Assembly (NCBI GenBank): GCA_021397835.1
Contig: JAJFZO010000896.1
Coordinates: 6,054,501 to 6,118,500, forward strand
Source: Moringa oleifera
Lineage: Eukaryota > Streptophyta > Magnoliopsida > Brassicales > Moringaceae
Length of the DNA stretch: 64,000 nt
Direction of reading: 5' to 3'
Below the pieces are notes generated by a model. That model saw only the letters and a list, made by a program, of their open reading frames with translations, had not been told where the DNA came from and did no database searches. The position numbers and the translations under genes are program-made. This document shows positions 27,911-42,879 of the stretch, piece after piece (position 1 is the stretch's first letter; each line of letters begins with the position of its first letter).

Positions 27911-28670
27911 AACGACTATTGTAAGGAAGTCGCTTATACTAGCTACTTCTTGTGCTAGTTTTGGGCGAACCCAAAAGACTACCTAGTTACTTTTAAGGTA
28001 CAACTGTTGTGTTGGTAGATGCCAGTGCCAATATCAAGGAAGCCTAACGACGACCTCATGATAGTTGTTAGCATTAGGAAAGGCCAACAACTCTTGTTGG
28101 GTAGTCGTTGATGCTAGTAGATGCCAGTGCAAGCATTAGGTGAGATTAGCGATGACCAAACAATAGTCACTGGCACTGGTAGACAATTGCCTTAAGTACC
28201 CCAATGATGGCCCAACAGTAATCATTGGTGCAAGTAAACTCGAAGGCAAGACAGGGGACCTCAACGATGGCTTAGCAGTAGTTGTTAGATTAGGAGAGCC
28301 TAATGACTTCTGAGGGGCAGTCATTCGCGTTCGCAGATGCTCGTGCCAACTTTGGGGGAACCTAACAGTCGCCTAGTTACTATTGTAAGGTAATTGTTGG
28401 TGTTAGTAGATGCCAAAACTTGCATTAAAGGAACTTAGGGGCTGCCCAGCTATTGTTGCATGGTAGTTCTTGGTAGCAGTAGATGTTAGTGCTAGCATTA
28501 GGAGGCCAAGCAATGACCATATGATGGTCGGTGGCATAAAGAGAGCCCAATGATTATAACTGGGTAGTCATTTACATTAGTAAAAGTAAGTGCTAGCACT
28601 AGGAAATCTTAGCGATGACTTAACAACACTCGTTAGAGCTGGTCGACATTTGTGCTGGGTTCTACTAATG

Positions 28671-28697
28671 ATGGCTCGACGACAATCGCTTATGTAG
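28671..28697. other. Second empty counterpart of the plastid insertion site
   Basis: Reads atggctcgacgacaatcgc with flanks that align with 14104-14130 and with both sides of the insert at 54528-55205. No organelle sequence is present. Together with the site at 14104 it shows that the uninterrupted form is the ancestral one. Confidence 0.72.
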
Positions 28698-31600
28698 GTA
28701 GACACAATTGTAAGCACTAGATGAGCCCAATGATAACCTACCATTGATAGTTGGCATTGGGAGAGCCCTACGACGACTGCAGGGGATTTTGCTAGTGCAA
28801 ATAGACGTTTGCGTTAGCTTCACAAGAACGTAACGACTGCCCAGCTTTTTTTTACAGTATAGTTACTGGAGTCAATAGACGCTAGTACCAGTACCGGGGG
28901 ATCCCAATGACGACACCGTGATAGTCACTAGCATTGGGAGAGCCCAATAATTACTGCTGAGTGATCACTAAGATTGGTAGATGGTAGCGTTAGCACTAGA
29001 ATAACTCAGCAACGACCTAGCGATAGTTATTGGCATTAGCAGATGTCAATACTAGGTTCTCCTAGTGACGGCCTAGCTGCTGTCGCTGGTGTGTGTAGAC
29101 ACGAGGGCAAGCATTAGAAGGGTTGAATGATGGCTAGCATTAGTAGTAAGCACTAGCAGAGCCTAACAACTTATTTGAGCATGTCGCTAGTGCTAGTGAA
29201 TATTTGCACTAGCTTTGGAGGAACCCAATGACTGCCCACCTATTGTTATGAAGTAGTTAGAAGTGTTGGCAGACGTCGGCACTAGCATTAGAGGAACCCA
29301 AGGACTGCCTAACCACTACTGCGGGGTAGTTACTAGTGTCAATAGCCAGTAGTGCTAGCATTACGGGAGCCTAGCGATAACCTAATTAGCAACTACTACT
29401 AGATGACTGCAGATGCTGGTAAATGCTAGTGCTAGCACTAGTGGAGCCTAGAGATGACCTAATGGTTGGCGCTGATATTGCCAAACATATGCATTAGGTA
29501 GCCTTGGCAATGATCCAATGACAATCGTTGGGACAAGTAAATGTGAGCATAAGCATTAGACGAGCCCAACAATGGCCTAAAAGTTATGTTTGGCATGGAG
29601 AGAGCCCAATAGCAACTGCAGAGAAGTCACTGGTGTTAGCAGATGCTCGCGTCAACTTTGAGGGAACCTAACGACTGCCCAACTATTGTTATAGGGCAGT
29701 CGCTAGTGTTGGTTTACATCGGCCCCACCATTAGGGGAACTAAAGGACTTTTTAGTGATTAGAAGAGCCCAATAATTGCTCTTGAAGAGTCACTAGCATT
29801 GGTAGAGGCCAGCATTAACACTAAGGGAGCCTAGCAATGATGACCCAAAGATAGTCGCAAGTGTTGGGAGACTCTAATAATTGTAACTATGTAGTCGTTA
29901 ACGTTGGTTGCAGCCAGCACCACCACTGTAAAAGCTCAGCGATGACCCAAAAACACTCATTGGCGCTAGCAGAAAATTACTGTGGTTCCCTCAGTGATGG
30001 TCTAGTAACTATTGCTAGCATAAGGAGACGTAAGGGCAAGCATTAGAGGAGCCTAACGATAGCTTAATAGTAGTAGTTGGCATTTAAAAAGCCCAATGAT
30101 TATTGCAAGATAGTTGTTAGAGTTAGCAAATATTAACACCAGCTTTTGGAGAACCTAACAACTGTCCAGCTACTGCTATGGGGTACATGGTAGTATTGGC
30201 ACACGCAGGCACCAACACTGGGGGAACCTAAGGATTACCTAGCTATTAATGCAGGAAAGTTATTGGTGTTAGTAGACATTAGTGCCATCATTGGAAGAAC
30301 CCAACGTTAACCTTGTAGCAGTTATTAGCGCTGGGAGAGCCCAACTACTGGTGCGAAGAAGTCCCAAGTGCTAGGAGACGTTAGCGCGAACTTTGAGGGA
30401 ACCCAATGGCTACCCTACTACAACTTCAAGGTAGTTGTTGGTGTTGGTAAATGCTAGTGCTAGCTTCGAGGGAGCTCAAGGTTAGCAATATAATTGTCGC
30501 TCACATTGTGAGAGCCCAATGGCTACTGTTCGATAGTCATTGGTATTGTTTAAGGTCACTAAAGGAGCTCAGCAACTATGACCTAACGATTGTCGCACGA
30601 GTTGGGAGAGCCCTACAATTGCTATCGGGCAGTCGCTAACGCTAGTAAACATGTGCACAAGGTTCCCTCAATGATGGTTAAGGGGCAATTGCATGTAAAG
30701 CTTGATGCAAGTGCAAGCAGTAGAGGAGCCCAACAATGGCCTAGCAGCTATAATTGGTATTGGAAAAGCCCAATGACTACTATAAGGAAGTTACTAGTGC
30801 TAGTAGACACTAGTGCCAACCTTGTGGGAGCCTATGGACTACCCCAAGATAGTTGTTGGCATTGTGAGAGCCCAACGACTGTTGCTAGTCATTCGTTGGC
30901 ACTGTTTTAAGCCAGTGCAGCACTAAGGGAGCTTAGCAATGACTCAACGGTAGTCGCTAGCACTAGCAGAGATTTGAACTAGGTTTCTTTAACAATAGCC
31001 CAGCTATAGTAGCTAGCATCGGTATATGAAATGGCAAGCATTAGCGGAGCAAAGATAATAGCTTAACAACAATTATTGGAGTTAAAAGAGCCCATCGACT
31101 ATGGCAAGAAAGTCACAAGTGTTGGCCGATGCTAGTGCAACTTTTGGACCCAACGATTACCTACCTATTACTGCGAGAAAGTTACTAGTGTCGATAAATG
31201 CTAGTGCTAACACTGAGTGAGCTCTACAACTTGTCCACGATAGTCACTGGCATTGGAGAACCCAATGACATGTCCATGACGGTCTCTCTCACAGTCGCCA
31301 TTTGAGGCTTGTGGTGGTAATAGGGGAGCTCAACAATAACCTAGTGGCCGTTACTCGTGCTAGTAGACATTTGCACTGGGTTCCCCTAGTGATGGCCCAA
31401 TGGTTGTCATTGGCACATGTAGACTCAAGAACAAGCACTGAAGGAGCCCAACAATGGCCTTACAATTGTAGTTAGCATTAGGAGAGGCCAATGATTGTTA
31501 TAGGGAAGTCATAAGTGCAGGTAGGCACTGCACCAACTTTTGAGGAACCTAATGATTGCCCAATTACTACTACAAGGCAGTTGCTCATGTTGGTAAGATC

Positions 31601-31827
31601 CAGCACCAGCATTAAGAGAGCTTAGCGATGACCCAGCGGCACTCATTGATGCTAGGAAACATTTACGCTGTGTTCCCCTAATGATGGCCCAACGAATGTC
31701 AGCTTTAGGGGAGACCAACAACTACCTTGCCATTATTGTAAAGCAGTTGCTCATGTTGGCAAACATCCGCACCAGCATTAAGGAAACCCACGGACCACTT
31801 TATTATTACTCTGGGGTATTTGTTGGT

Positions 31828-31865
31828 GTTGGTAGATACTAGTGTTGTTGGTAGATACTAGTGTT
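31828..31865. repeat. Perfect 19-bp direct duplication
   Basis: The 19-bp word gttggtagatactagtgtt occurs twice in a row with no mismatch. Most neighbouring family A copies differ at many positions, so this duplication must be younger than most of the array. Confidence 0.88.
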
Positions 31866-34800
31866 GGTGTTAGGGGAGCCTAGCGATGACCCCATGATAG
31901 TCTTCAGTATTGGGTAAGTTCGTCGGCCACTATTGGGCAACCATATACGTTAATAGAAGCCAACGCCAATAATAGGGGAGTTCAGCGATGACACAGCGAC
32001 AGTCACTGGCGCAAGCAAACATCTATGTTGGGTTCCCCGAGTGATGGCCCAATGATAGTCGTTGACGTAGGTAAACACGAGGGTAACCACTATAGGAGCC
32101 CAACAATGGCCTAGATGTAGGAGTCCAATGACTACTACGTGAAAGTCATTGGTACTGGCAGACGCCAACTTTGGGGGAAACCAACGACCATCCAATTAGA
32201 GCAATGAAGTGGTTGCTAGTATTAGCAAACACTAGCACCAGTACCATGGTAACCTAAGGACTACCTAGCTAATGCCAACAAATGACTGTTGTGAGGAAGT
32301 CACTAGTGCCAGCAAATGCTAGCACCAACCTTGGGGGAACCGAATCACTACCAAGCTATATTATAGGGTGGTTGTTATTGCAAGGTGATGCTAGCGCCAA
32401 CATTAGGGGAACTTAAAAACTACTTAGCTATTGCTTCAGGGTAGTTACTAGTGTCGATAAATGCTAGTGCTAGCACCGAAAGAGCCCAACGATGGCCTCA
32501 TGACAGTTACTAACATATGGAGAGCTCACCGACTTCTAATGAACACTCACTGGAGCTGGTAAACACTAACGCCATCACTAAAAGAGCTCAAAGATGACCC
32601 AGTAGCAATCACTATCGCTGGTAGACATCTGCGTTCAATTCCCTTAGCGATGCCCCTACTGTAGTTGCTCGTACAAGCAGATGCAAAGACAAACACTTGA
32701 GGAGCCCAATAATGGCCTAGTAACTGCTATAAGGAAGTTTTTGGATTCTATACATACTAGTGCCAGCATTGGGTGAGCCTCTTGACAGCCATTAGTGTTG
32801 GTTGAGCCTAATGACCGTTGCTAGGCAATTAATGGCATTGGTAGATGCAAGCGTTAGCATAAGGAGACTCAGTGATGGCCCAATGGTAGTCACTGGCACT
32901 AGTAAATATCTGTGTTATGTTCCCCCAGCAATGGCCTAATGGTAGTCTTTGGTGTAAATAGACATAAATGCAGGCACTAGAAATGTCCAACGATGGCCTA
33001 ACAATAGAAATTGGCATTGGAAAAGCCCATCGACTATTTTAGGGAAGTCATTTATATTAGCTGATGCTTACACTAGCTCTAAAGGAACCCATTGACTGCC
33101 CAGCTACTTTTATGAAGCAATCACTAACGTTTGTAAATGCTTGCGTAAGTAGCAAAGGAACCCAAGGATTTCCCAACTATTGCCGCAAGGTAGTTTTTCG
33201 TGTTGGTAGACTCTAGTGCTAGCATAGGTGGAGCCTAATGATGACCTCATGACAGTCGCTATTATTAGGAAAGCCCAATGACTATTGCGCGCTATCGCTC
33301 ACAATGGCAAATGCTAGTACCAGCACTATTGGAGCTTAATGATGACCCAATGACAGTTGCTACTATAATGAGACATCTTTGTTGGGTTCCCCTCAAAGAT
33401 GGCCCAATAGTAGTCATAGCTCACTTAGTCACGAGAGTAAGCACTCGAGGAACCTAACGATGGCCTAGTAATAGTAGTTGGCATTGGGAAAGGCCAACGA
33501 CTAGTGGGAAGAAATCGCTCGTGCTGATGGATGCTTGCACCAACATTGGGGCAACTAACTGACTACACAACTATTATTACGAGTCTAATACTGGTGTTGG
33601 TAGACATTAATGCCAACACTGGGGGAACTTAGGGACTTCACAGCTATTGCTGCGAGGTAATTCCTAGTATTGGTAGATGCTATAAGCACTGAGAGAGCCT
33701 TACGATGACTTCATGACAATTGCTAGTGTAAGTAGACCCCAAAAACTATTGTTGGGCAATCACTGGTGCTCATACAAGCAAGCACCATTATTAGGGTAGC
33801 TTAGCAATGACCCAGCAGCACTCACTTACGTTGGCAGACATCAATGCTACATTGTCCCAGTAATGGCGCAACTGTAGTCGCTGGCATAGGCAAACGCAAG
33901 GACAAGCACTAAAGGATACTAATAATGGCCAAGTAGTAGTTGCCACTGAGAGAGCCCAACGACTCTTGCGTCAATACTAGGGGAGTTGTTGGTGTCAGTA
34001 GATGCCAATTCTAGCACCAGGGAAGCCCGATGATGACCCTTTAGCCATCATGATCATTAGGAAAGCCCAACCACTATCTTGGGTAGTCTTAGACACTAGT
34101 AAATGCTAGTGCTAGCACTAGGGTAGCTCAGCAACAAATTAGCGATAGTCATTGGCATGAATGGCCTAACAATAGTAGTTAGCATTGGGAGAGACCAGCA
34201 ATTGGTGCGGGAAAATCGCTAGTGGTATCAGATGTTCAACCAGCTTTGGGGGAACCCAACGACTGTGCAACGACTGCTATAGGGCAGATATTGGTGTCAA
34301 TAGACACTTATGCTAGTAGACACTTGTGTTGGTACTAAGGGAAACTAAGGACAACCCTATGATAGTCGCTAGCATTGTGAGAGCCCAAAGACTACTGTAA
34401 GGTAATCGTTAGCATTGGTAGTGGCCAACACCAACACTAAGGTATCTTTGCTATGACTTAGCAGCAGTCCCTAACACTGATAGAGATCTATGCTAGGTTC
34501 CCCTATTAATGGCCTAGTGAACATCGCTGGCATAACCAGACGTGAGGCCAACACAAGACGAGCCTAATGATGGCCTAGTAGTTGTAATTAGGATTGATAA
34601 AGCCTAACAATTGCTATGGCAAAATTGCTAGAGCTAGCAAACCTTAACACCAACTTTGGGGGAATCGGTTGCCTACCAACTATTATAAGGCAGTTGTTGG
34701 TGTTGATAAATGCTAGTGCTTGCACTAATAGAACCTTATAACTACCCAACTACTACTACGGGGCAGTTACTAGTGTCGGTAAACACCAGTGTTAGGATCA

Positions 34801-36141
34801 ATGGAGCCCAATGATGTCCCCATGAAAATGGCTAGCATTGAGAGAGCTTAACGAGTGTGGCTGGTAGTTTTTAGCGCTGTTTAAGGTTAGTGCCAACACT
34901 AAGGGAGCTTAACGATGACCTAGTGATAGTCGCTTGTGCTGGCATACATCTCCATTAGGTTCCCTTAATAATGGCCCAATGATAGTTGCTAGCACAGGTA
35001 GACATTAAGGCAAGTAATTAAGGAGACCAACGATAAAATAGTAGTAGTAATTGGAGTTACGAGAGATCAATGACTGTTGTAGGGCAATCGTTTGTGTTGG
35101 TAGACGGTATCACTAGTTTTGAGGGAACCCAACGACTGCCTAGCTACTACAGCGGGGAAGTTGCTGGTGTTAAAAGACAAATGACAACACTAAGGGAACG
35201 CAAGGGTTTCTTAGTTATTGCTACGGGGCAGTTATTAGTGTCAATAGACACTAATGCCAGCACTAGAGCCACCCAACGACGACCTTCATACAGTCATTAA
35301 TGTTAAAACAGCCTAATGATTGCGATTGGGAAGTCCCTAACATTAGTATAACCCAATGGCAATCGTTGGCATTGGCAAACATCTACACTGGGTTCCCTTA
35401 ATGATGCAAAAGCGATGGTCACTAGCAGAAGTAGATGCGAGGGCAAACACTAGAGTAGGCCAACAATGGCCTAACAGCCGATATTGGTATTAGCAAAGCC
35501 CAACAACTATTATGTGGCAGTCACTGGTACTTGTAAACACTACCGCCAACTTTGGTTGAACCCAATGACTATCGAGCTACGGCTGAAAGGTAGTTGTTGG
35601 TGCTGGCAAATGCAAGCACCCACACTAGAACCTAAGGACTGCTCATCTATTGTTGCTGGCCAGTTGCTGGTGTTAGTAGACGCTAGTTCTAGCGCTAAGG
35701 GAGCGAACGGTGGCCTTATCATAGTTATTGGCGTTAGGAAAGCCCAATGACTGCTACGAGTAGTCGATGACTTTGGTAGAAGCTAACCCCAACACTAGGG
35801 GATCCCAATGACTTCCCAACTACTATTAGGGGGTAGTTATTGATGCTACCAGACGCTAACACCAACTTATAGGGAACCCAATAATTGCCTGATTACTACT
35901 GTTAGGTAGTTATTGGTGTTAGTAAACACTAGTGCCTATAATGGGAGAACCTAGGAACTGGCCAATTATTGGCATGTGGCAGTTATTGGTGTCGGTAAAT
36001 GCTAATATAAGCACTATGTGAGCCCAGTGACATCTCCATGATAGTTACTATTGTTGGGACAGCCCAACGACTGCTCTTGAAGAGCTTAGCGATGATACAA
36101 CGGCAATGCTGGGTTATCCCTGTGATGGCATAAGTAAACGC

Positions 36142-37373
36142 GATGGCTCGCGTGGGGCTGCCATGGCTTGGCTGGCACCCATGTTATGGCCGCATGATGG
36201 GCCTTCCAACCATGCAATGCGTGCTAAAGGTAGCTGTGGCTTACCTCCCATGCCAATGGTCTATGCAATGTGGCTTCCTTCGCACACTCATTGTAAAGTC
36301 TATTAAGTGATAGCGACAAGGGTCTAGCTCGCATGGAGCGCCTATGACCTGGTTGGCGCACTTATTGTGACTGCAAATTGGGCCTTTCGCCCATATCGTA
36401 CCTGTGAGGGTAGTCACGACTTACTTTTCGTGCCCATGTTTTGTGCATAGCGACTCCTTTGGCACGCTCATTGGGTAGTCTATTGGCAGATAAAGATAAG
36501 GGTCTGGCTCGCACGGGACACCCATGGCTTGGCTACAGTGCCTTCTACGATTGCATGCTAGGTCTTCCACCTATGTTGCATCTATGAGAAGTAGCTACGG
36601 CTTACCTCTTGTACCTTAGGGAAGCTCGTTAGGGATTCTATCAAGGGATAACGACAAGGTTCTAGCTCATCTAGGCTGTCCGTGGCCTAGCTTGTGCGCT
36701 TGCTAATACCACACTCTAGGCCTTTCACCCATGTTGTGTGTGCTCGAGGTAGTTGTGGCTGGCCTCTCATACCCATGGTCCATGCTATGCGACTCCTATA
36801 GCATGCTTACTAGTTAGTCAATCGATGAACAATGATGAGGATCTGGCTCTAGTAGGGCACCCATGGCCTAGCTGGGGTGCTAGTTATGACCACCAACTAG
36901 GTCTTTCACCCGTGCACTATATAGTCGTGGCAACCGTGGCTTGCCTTCTGTGCCCATGGTCTGTGCGATGCGGCTCCCTTAGCACGCATGCTGGGTAATG
37001 CCTCCATCGATAGCAACAAGGGTTTGGCTGGTGTGCGGCACCAACAATATGGCCTGTGCCTATTGTGGTCGCATGTTGGGCCTTCCACCCATGTGATGCT
37101 TATTTGGGTATCAATGGCTTGCCTTCCATGCCCAAGTCCTGTGTAACACGACGCCCTTGGCATGCCGTATAAGCTGCCTATCGAGGGATAACAATGAGGG
37201 TCAGGCACATGTGGAGGGCCCGTTGCCTGCCTGGCACACCTATTGCAGCCTTACATTGGGCCTTTCGCCCATTTCACCCCTACTGGGGGTAATCGTGGCT
37301 TGGCTTTTATGCCTATCATCTGTGCCACATGGCCTCCTTGGCACCCTTTTTGGGCAATTTATCGAGGGATAGC
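36142..37373. repeat. Family B satellite block 3 (~7 units)
   Basis: Short family B array. Its left junction (a 'gggttcccttt...gatggcataagtaaacgcg' A unit passing into atggctcgcgtggggc) matches those at 6411 and 49006. Its contents resemble 6411 to about 7640. The right edge drops straight from the 'atcgagggatagc' part of a monomer into family A (ggcagttactggtg). Confidence 0.85.
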
Positions 37374-40300
37374 AAGGCAGTTACTGGTGTTAATAGACGC
37401 TAATGCTAGAGCCTAGGGAGCCCATCAATGGTCCAATGATAGTCGTTAACATTTGGAGAGCCCAATGGCTATTGTGGGGGTCATTAGTTTAGATGGAGAC
37501 TAGCGCCAACACTGGGGAAATAGAGCAATAACCCAATAGTAGTCGCTAGTGTTGGCAAATATTTGAATTAGGTTCCCCTAGTGATGGTCGAATGATAGTC
37601 TTTGGCGCATGTCTACGTGAGAGCAAGCATTAAAAGAGCCTAACAATGGCCTAGCAGTAGTAGTTGGCACTGGGAAAGTCCAACGATTGCAATGAAAAAT
37701 TCATTTTTGCTAGCAGATGCTCACGCTATTTTGGGAGAACCAATGATTACCCAGTTACTGCTGCAGGGTAGTTGTTGGTGTTATTAGACGCTGATGCCAG
37801 CATCAAGTGAACCAAGAGACTTTCGAGTACTGCTATAGGCAATTGTTGGTGTCGATAGAAATTAGTACTAATACCACAGGAGGCTAGCGATAACCGTCGA
37901 AGAGTTGTTGGCATCGGGAGAGCCCATAGACTAGTACTAGGCAATCATTGTTGTCGATAGAACCTAGTGCCACCATTGAGGGAGCTAGGACAATCGAAAA
38001 GTAATCATTGGTACTAGCAAATATCAATGTTGGGTTCCCCTAATGATGGCCCAATGATAGTTGCTGGCGTAGGTAGACATGAGGGCAAGCACTAAAGGAC
38101 CCAACGATGTCGTGGTAATAGTAGTCAGCATTGGGAAAGCCCAACGATTATTACGGGGAAGTCACTGGTGCTGGTAGACATTTATGCCAACTATGGGAGG
38201 ATCTAATGACTTCCTACCTACAACTGTAGGGGAATTATTGGTATTAATAGACACCAACGTCAACACTAGGAGGATCCAAGGATAACCTAGTTATTGCGAC
38301 GGGACAATTAATAGTGTTGGTAAATGCTAGTGCTAACACTGAGGAGCCTAACAATAACCCCATGACAGCCGTTGGCGTTAAAAGAGCCTAATGATTATTA
38401 CTAGGTACACATTAGTGCAGGTAGTCGTAAGAGAAGGCACCAAAAAGAGCCCAACAATGGCCTAGCAGTAATAGTAGGCACTAGGAGAGCACAATTACTT
38501 CTATGGGGAAGTCGCTCGTGCTAGTAAGTGCTCTTGTCAACTTTGGAGGAACCCAACAACTTTTTAACTATGGCTACAAGGTAGTTGTCGATGTTGGTAG
38601 ACATCAACACCAACATTAAGTGGGCATAGGGACTTTCTAGCTATTTTTACGGGCCATTACAAGTGTTCGGAAACACTATACCAACATTGGGGGAGCCCAG
38701 CGACTACCACATGAAGGTTGCTAGTATTAAAAAAGCCTAACAACTATTATTGGAAAGTCATTGCCATTGTTAGAGGCCAGCATCAACACTAAGGGAGCTT
38801 TGGGATGACCTTGTAGTGGTTGTTGGCATTCGCAGACATTTACGCTGGATTCTCGTAATCATAGGCCTGCGACTGTCGTTGACACTAGTCGATGCCAACG
38901 TAGCACTTACGGACCCTAGTAATGGTCTACTGACAGTTGTTCACACTGACAAACATCTATGCTGGGTTGCCTGAATGGTAGTCACTAGCGTAGGTAGATA
39001 CGAGGGCAAGCTCTAGAAGAGCCTAACTATGGCGTAGTAACAGTGGTTGGCGTCGGGAAAGCCCAATAACTATTGCGGGGAAGTTACTAGTGCCGACAAG
39101 TGCTCCCGTCAGCTTTGAAAGAACCAATCGATTGCCTAGCTTCTACTTTGAAGTAGTTGCTAGTGTTAAAAAATGCTAGCATTAGCATTAGGGGAACTTA
39201 GGGACTGCTCAACTATTGATGTATGGCAGTCACAGGAGTTGGTAAACACTAGTGCTAGCATCAAGGGTGTTTGGGACAGCCCAATGACTCTTCTAGGGCA
39301 ATTGTTGATGTTGATAGATGCCAGTGCTAGCTTTAAGGGAGCTCAGCAACAACCAAGCCTTAAGGGAATCATCAACTTCCCAACTACTACTACAGTGCAG
39401 TTGTCGGTGTTGGCAAACTTTGACGCTAGCACTAAGGAAACTCAAGGACTTGATCACTACTGTTACAGGGCAGCTGCTACTATCGATTGACACTTAGTGT
39501 TAGTACCAGGTAACCCAACAACAACCCAATGACAGTCGTAGGAGTTAGGAGAGCATTATGACTATTGCTAGGTAGTCAATGGTGATGGTACACATATGCA
39601 TTAGGTTACCCCAGCGATGGCTCAGTAGTAGTTGAAGGCACAAGAAGACACAAGGGCAAGCACTGAAGGAGCTAAACGATGACCTAGCAGTAATAATTGG
39701 CATCAGGAGAGCCAACAATTACTACAGAGAAGTCACTTGTGTTGGTTGATGCTCGCGCTAGCTTTGAGGGAACCTTATGACTGCCCAGCTACTTTTATTG
39801 TGTAATTACTGGTGTCAGTAAATGCTACTGCCAACATGGAGGGAGCCTCATGATGACGTTACGATAGTCGCTGGTGTTAAAAAAGCCCAACGATTGTTGT
39901 AGGTTAGTCGCTAATGTTAATAGATGCTAACGCTAGTACCTACGGAGATTAGCGATGATCGAGTAGCTGTCGTTGGCATTGGCACACATCTGTGTTGGGT
40001 ACCCTAGCGATGTCCTAACAAAAGTCACTAGCACAGGTAGAAGTGAGGGCAAGCATTAAAGGAGCTCAATGATGGCTTAATGGCAATGGTCAGCGTTGGG
40101 AAAGCCCAATGTCTATTGCGAGGCAATCGTTAATGCTTGCAGATGCTCGTGCCAACTTTAGGGCAACCCAATGATTACCTAGCTACTAGCAGGGCAGTTG
40201 CTGGAATTGCTGGATGCCAGTGCTAGCAATAAAGGAACCCAAGGACAACCCAACTATTGTTACAAGGTGATTGATGGTATTAATAGACACTAGTGTTAGC

Positions 40301-42879
40301 ACTAAGGGAGCTTAGTAACAACATTATAATGGTCACACGCATAAAGAAAAACCAACGACTGCAGCTAAGCAGTTGTTGACGTACGTAGATGCTAGTGCGA
40401 GCACTAAAGGATCTCAACGATGACCCCAACGGTAGTCTTTGGCGCTAATCGACATCGATGCTAGGTGCCCCAAGCGATGGCCTAGTGTAGTCGTTAACAC
40501 AGGTTGGTGCAATGATAACTACTAATGGAGCCCAATGACAACCTAACAATAGTTGTTGCTATTAGGAAAGTAGAACAATGACTATTCAAGATTCATTATG
40601 CTAGCTGACACTCGTACCAGCTTTGGAGGAACCCAATAACTAACCAACTACTAGTGTGGGATAGTGGTTAGTGCTGGCAGACATCAGTCCCAGCACTAGG
40701 GGAACCCAAGGACTACCCAGCTATTGTTGTGTGGCAGTTGGTGGTGTTAGTAGATGCTAATGCTAGCGTTGAGGGAGCCAACTGATAACCCAATGATAGT
40801 CGCTCGAATTCATGAAGCCCAAAAATTGCTACTAGGCTGTTATTAACGTTGGTAGACATTGGTATTGGGTTGCCGTGACGATTGCCCTATACTAGTCATA
40901 AGCGCAAGTAGACAAGAGAGCAAGCACTAGAGTAGCCTAATGATGCCTAACAGTTGTGGTTGGGTTGGGGGAGCCCAAAGACTGCTGCAAGGAAGTAATT
41001 ATGCCAATCAATACTCATGTCACCTTTAAAAGGAACCTAACGACTTCCTAGCTACTGCTTTAGGTCAGTTGTTGGTATTAGCTAATGCCAGCACAAGCAA
41101 TAAAGGAGCCTAAGGACTGCCTAGCTATTATTGTAAGGCATTCAAAAGAGTTGGTAGACGCTATTGATTACATCAAAGGCGTCGCTAATTGTGGGTACTA
41201 GAAAAGCCTAACGACTGTTTCAGGGCAATCGCTGACATTGGTAGATGCTAATGCCAACATTGAGGGAACTCAGCAACAACCCAACCATAAGGGAATCATC
41301 AAATTCTCAGCTACTACTTTAGTGCAGTTGTTGTTGTTGGTAGATATTGATGCTAACACCAGGGGAACCCAAGGACTGCCTTGTTATTATTGTGAGGTAA
41401 TTACTAGTGTCGATTGATGCTAGTGCTAGTACTGAGGCAACCCAACGACAACCCAATAATAGTTACAGGCATTAGGAAAGAGCTATGACAGCTGTTGGGC
41501 AGTTACTGATGCATGTAGACATTTGCATTTGGTTTCCCCAACAATGGCCTAATAGTAGATGCAAGCACACGAACATGTTGGAGTAAGCACTAGAGCAGCC
41601 CAACGATAGACTAACAATGGTAGTTAGCATTGGGAGAGCCCAATGACTATTTCTAGTGTTAAAGGAACCTAAGGACAACCCAACTATTGTTGCAGGTAGT
41701 TGTTGGTGTCCGTAGACACTACTATTAGTACCAGAGGAGCCTAATGACTATAGTTGGGCAGTCATTGATGCTCGTAGATACTAGTGCCAGTACTAAAGGA
41801 TCTTAGTGATGAGCCAGCGGTAGTCATTGACGTTAGTTGACATCTATGCTAGGTTCCCCTAATAATGGTGCAGTGGCAGTCGTTCGCATAGATAGATGCA
41901 ATGGTAACCACTAATAGAGCTCAACGAAGGCATAGTAGCAGTAGTTGGCATTGAGAGAGCCAAGTGATGATTACGCAGGATTTGCTGGGCTAGCTAAAAC
42001 TCATACTACCTTTTAGGGAACGTAATGATTGCTCAGCTATTTTTGCGTTATAATTGCTGATGTTGGTAAACGCTAGTGTTAGCACCAATGGGGCCTAACG
42101 AAGACCCCGTGATAATCATTGGCATTAAGAGAGACTAACAATTGTGGCTAGGCAATCACTGACATTGGCAGATGGTAGTGTTAGCACTGAGGCAACTCAA
42201 CAATGACGTCACGAAAATCGCTAACGTAGATAGACATGAGGTTAACTACATGAGGAGCCGAATGATCGCCTAATAGTAGTAATAGCACTAAGAGAGCCCA
42301 ACAACTTCTGGAGGGACATCGCTGGTGCTAACACACACTCACGCCAATTTTAGGAGAATCTAACAGTTGCCTAGCTATTATTTCATGGTTGTTATAGGTG
42401 TTGGTAAGCAATGGCGCCAACACTAAGGGAACCAAAAGACCTCCGAGCTATTATTGTGAAGAAATTACTAGTGTCGGTAAATGCTGCACTAGGTTTTCCC
42501 ACTGACAACCCAATGAAATTCACTGTCACAGGTAGATGTGAGCAAGCATAAGAGGGGTGAACAACAACCTAGCAGTAGTTGTGGCACTGAAAAAACCTAA
42601 TGACTTTTGCGTGGTGTCACTGGTGTTAGCAGACATCGTGCCAGCTTTGAAAGAACCTAATGACTACCTAGCTATTGTTGTAAGGTAGTTATTAGTGCTC
42701 GCAAACATCAGTGCTAGCTCTTTGGGAATAAAATTGCCCAACTATAACTATAGGGCACTAGTTAGTGTCGATAAATGCTTGTCCTAGCATCGGTAGAGCC
42801 CAATAATGACCCAATGATAGTAGCCGGCGTTAGTAGAGCCCAACCACTATAATTGGATAGTCACTAATGGTAGTAGATA

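Larger units (their letters stand above)
24892..31000. repeat. ~14.5-kb-offset copy of 10911-16450
   Basis: Ordered matches at near-constant offset (14488-14630 bp) link this stretch to 10911-16450. They include unusual variants such as the gacatcttt landmark (13250 and 27745) and the ggtcgacat landmark before the plastid target site (14060 and 28640). This is an intermediate level of repetition nested inside the 40.5-kb super-repeat. Where the similarity ends on the right is not resolved by eye. Confidence 0.6.
24892..36141. repeat. Family A satellite block 3
   Basis: A ~11.2-kb family A array. Its first part follows block 2 in order at an offset of about 14.5 kb: 26075 matches 11560, 27125 matches 12640, 27745 matches 13250, 28640 matches 14060 and 30640 matches 16000. 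It includes a second empty version of the plastid insertion site at 28671. It also contains two small, recent-looking tandem duplications at 27831-27910 and 31828-31865. It ends in the same kind of A-to-B junction as 6411 and 49006. No gene found. Confidence 0.84.
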
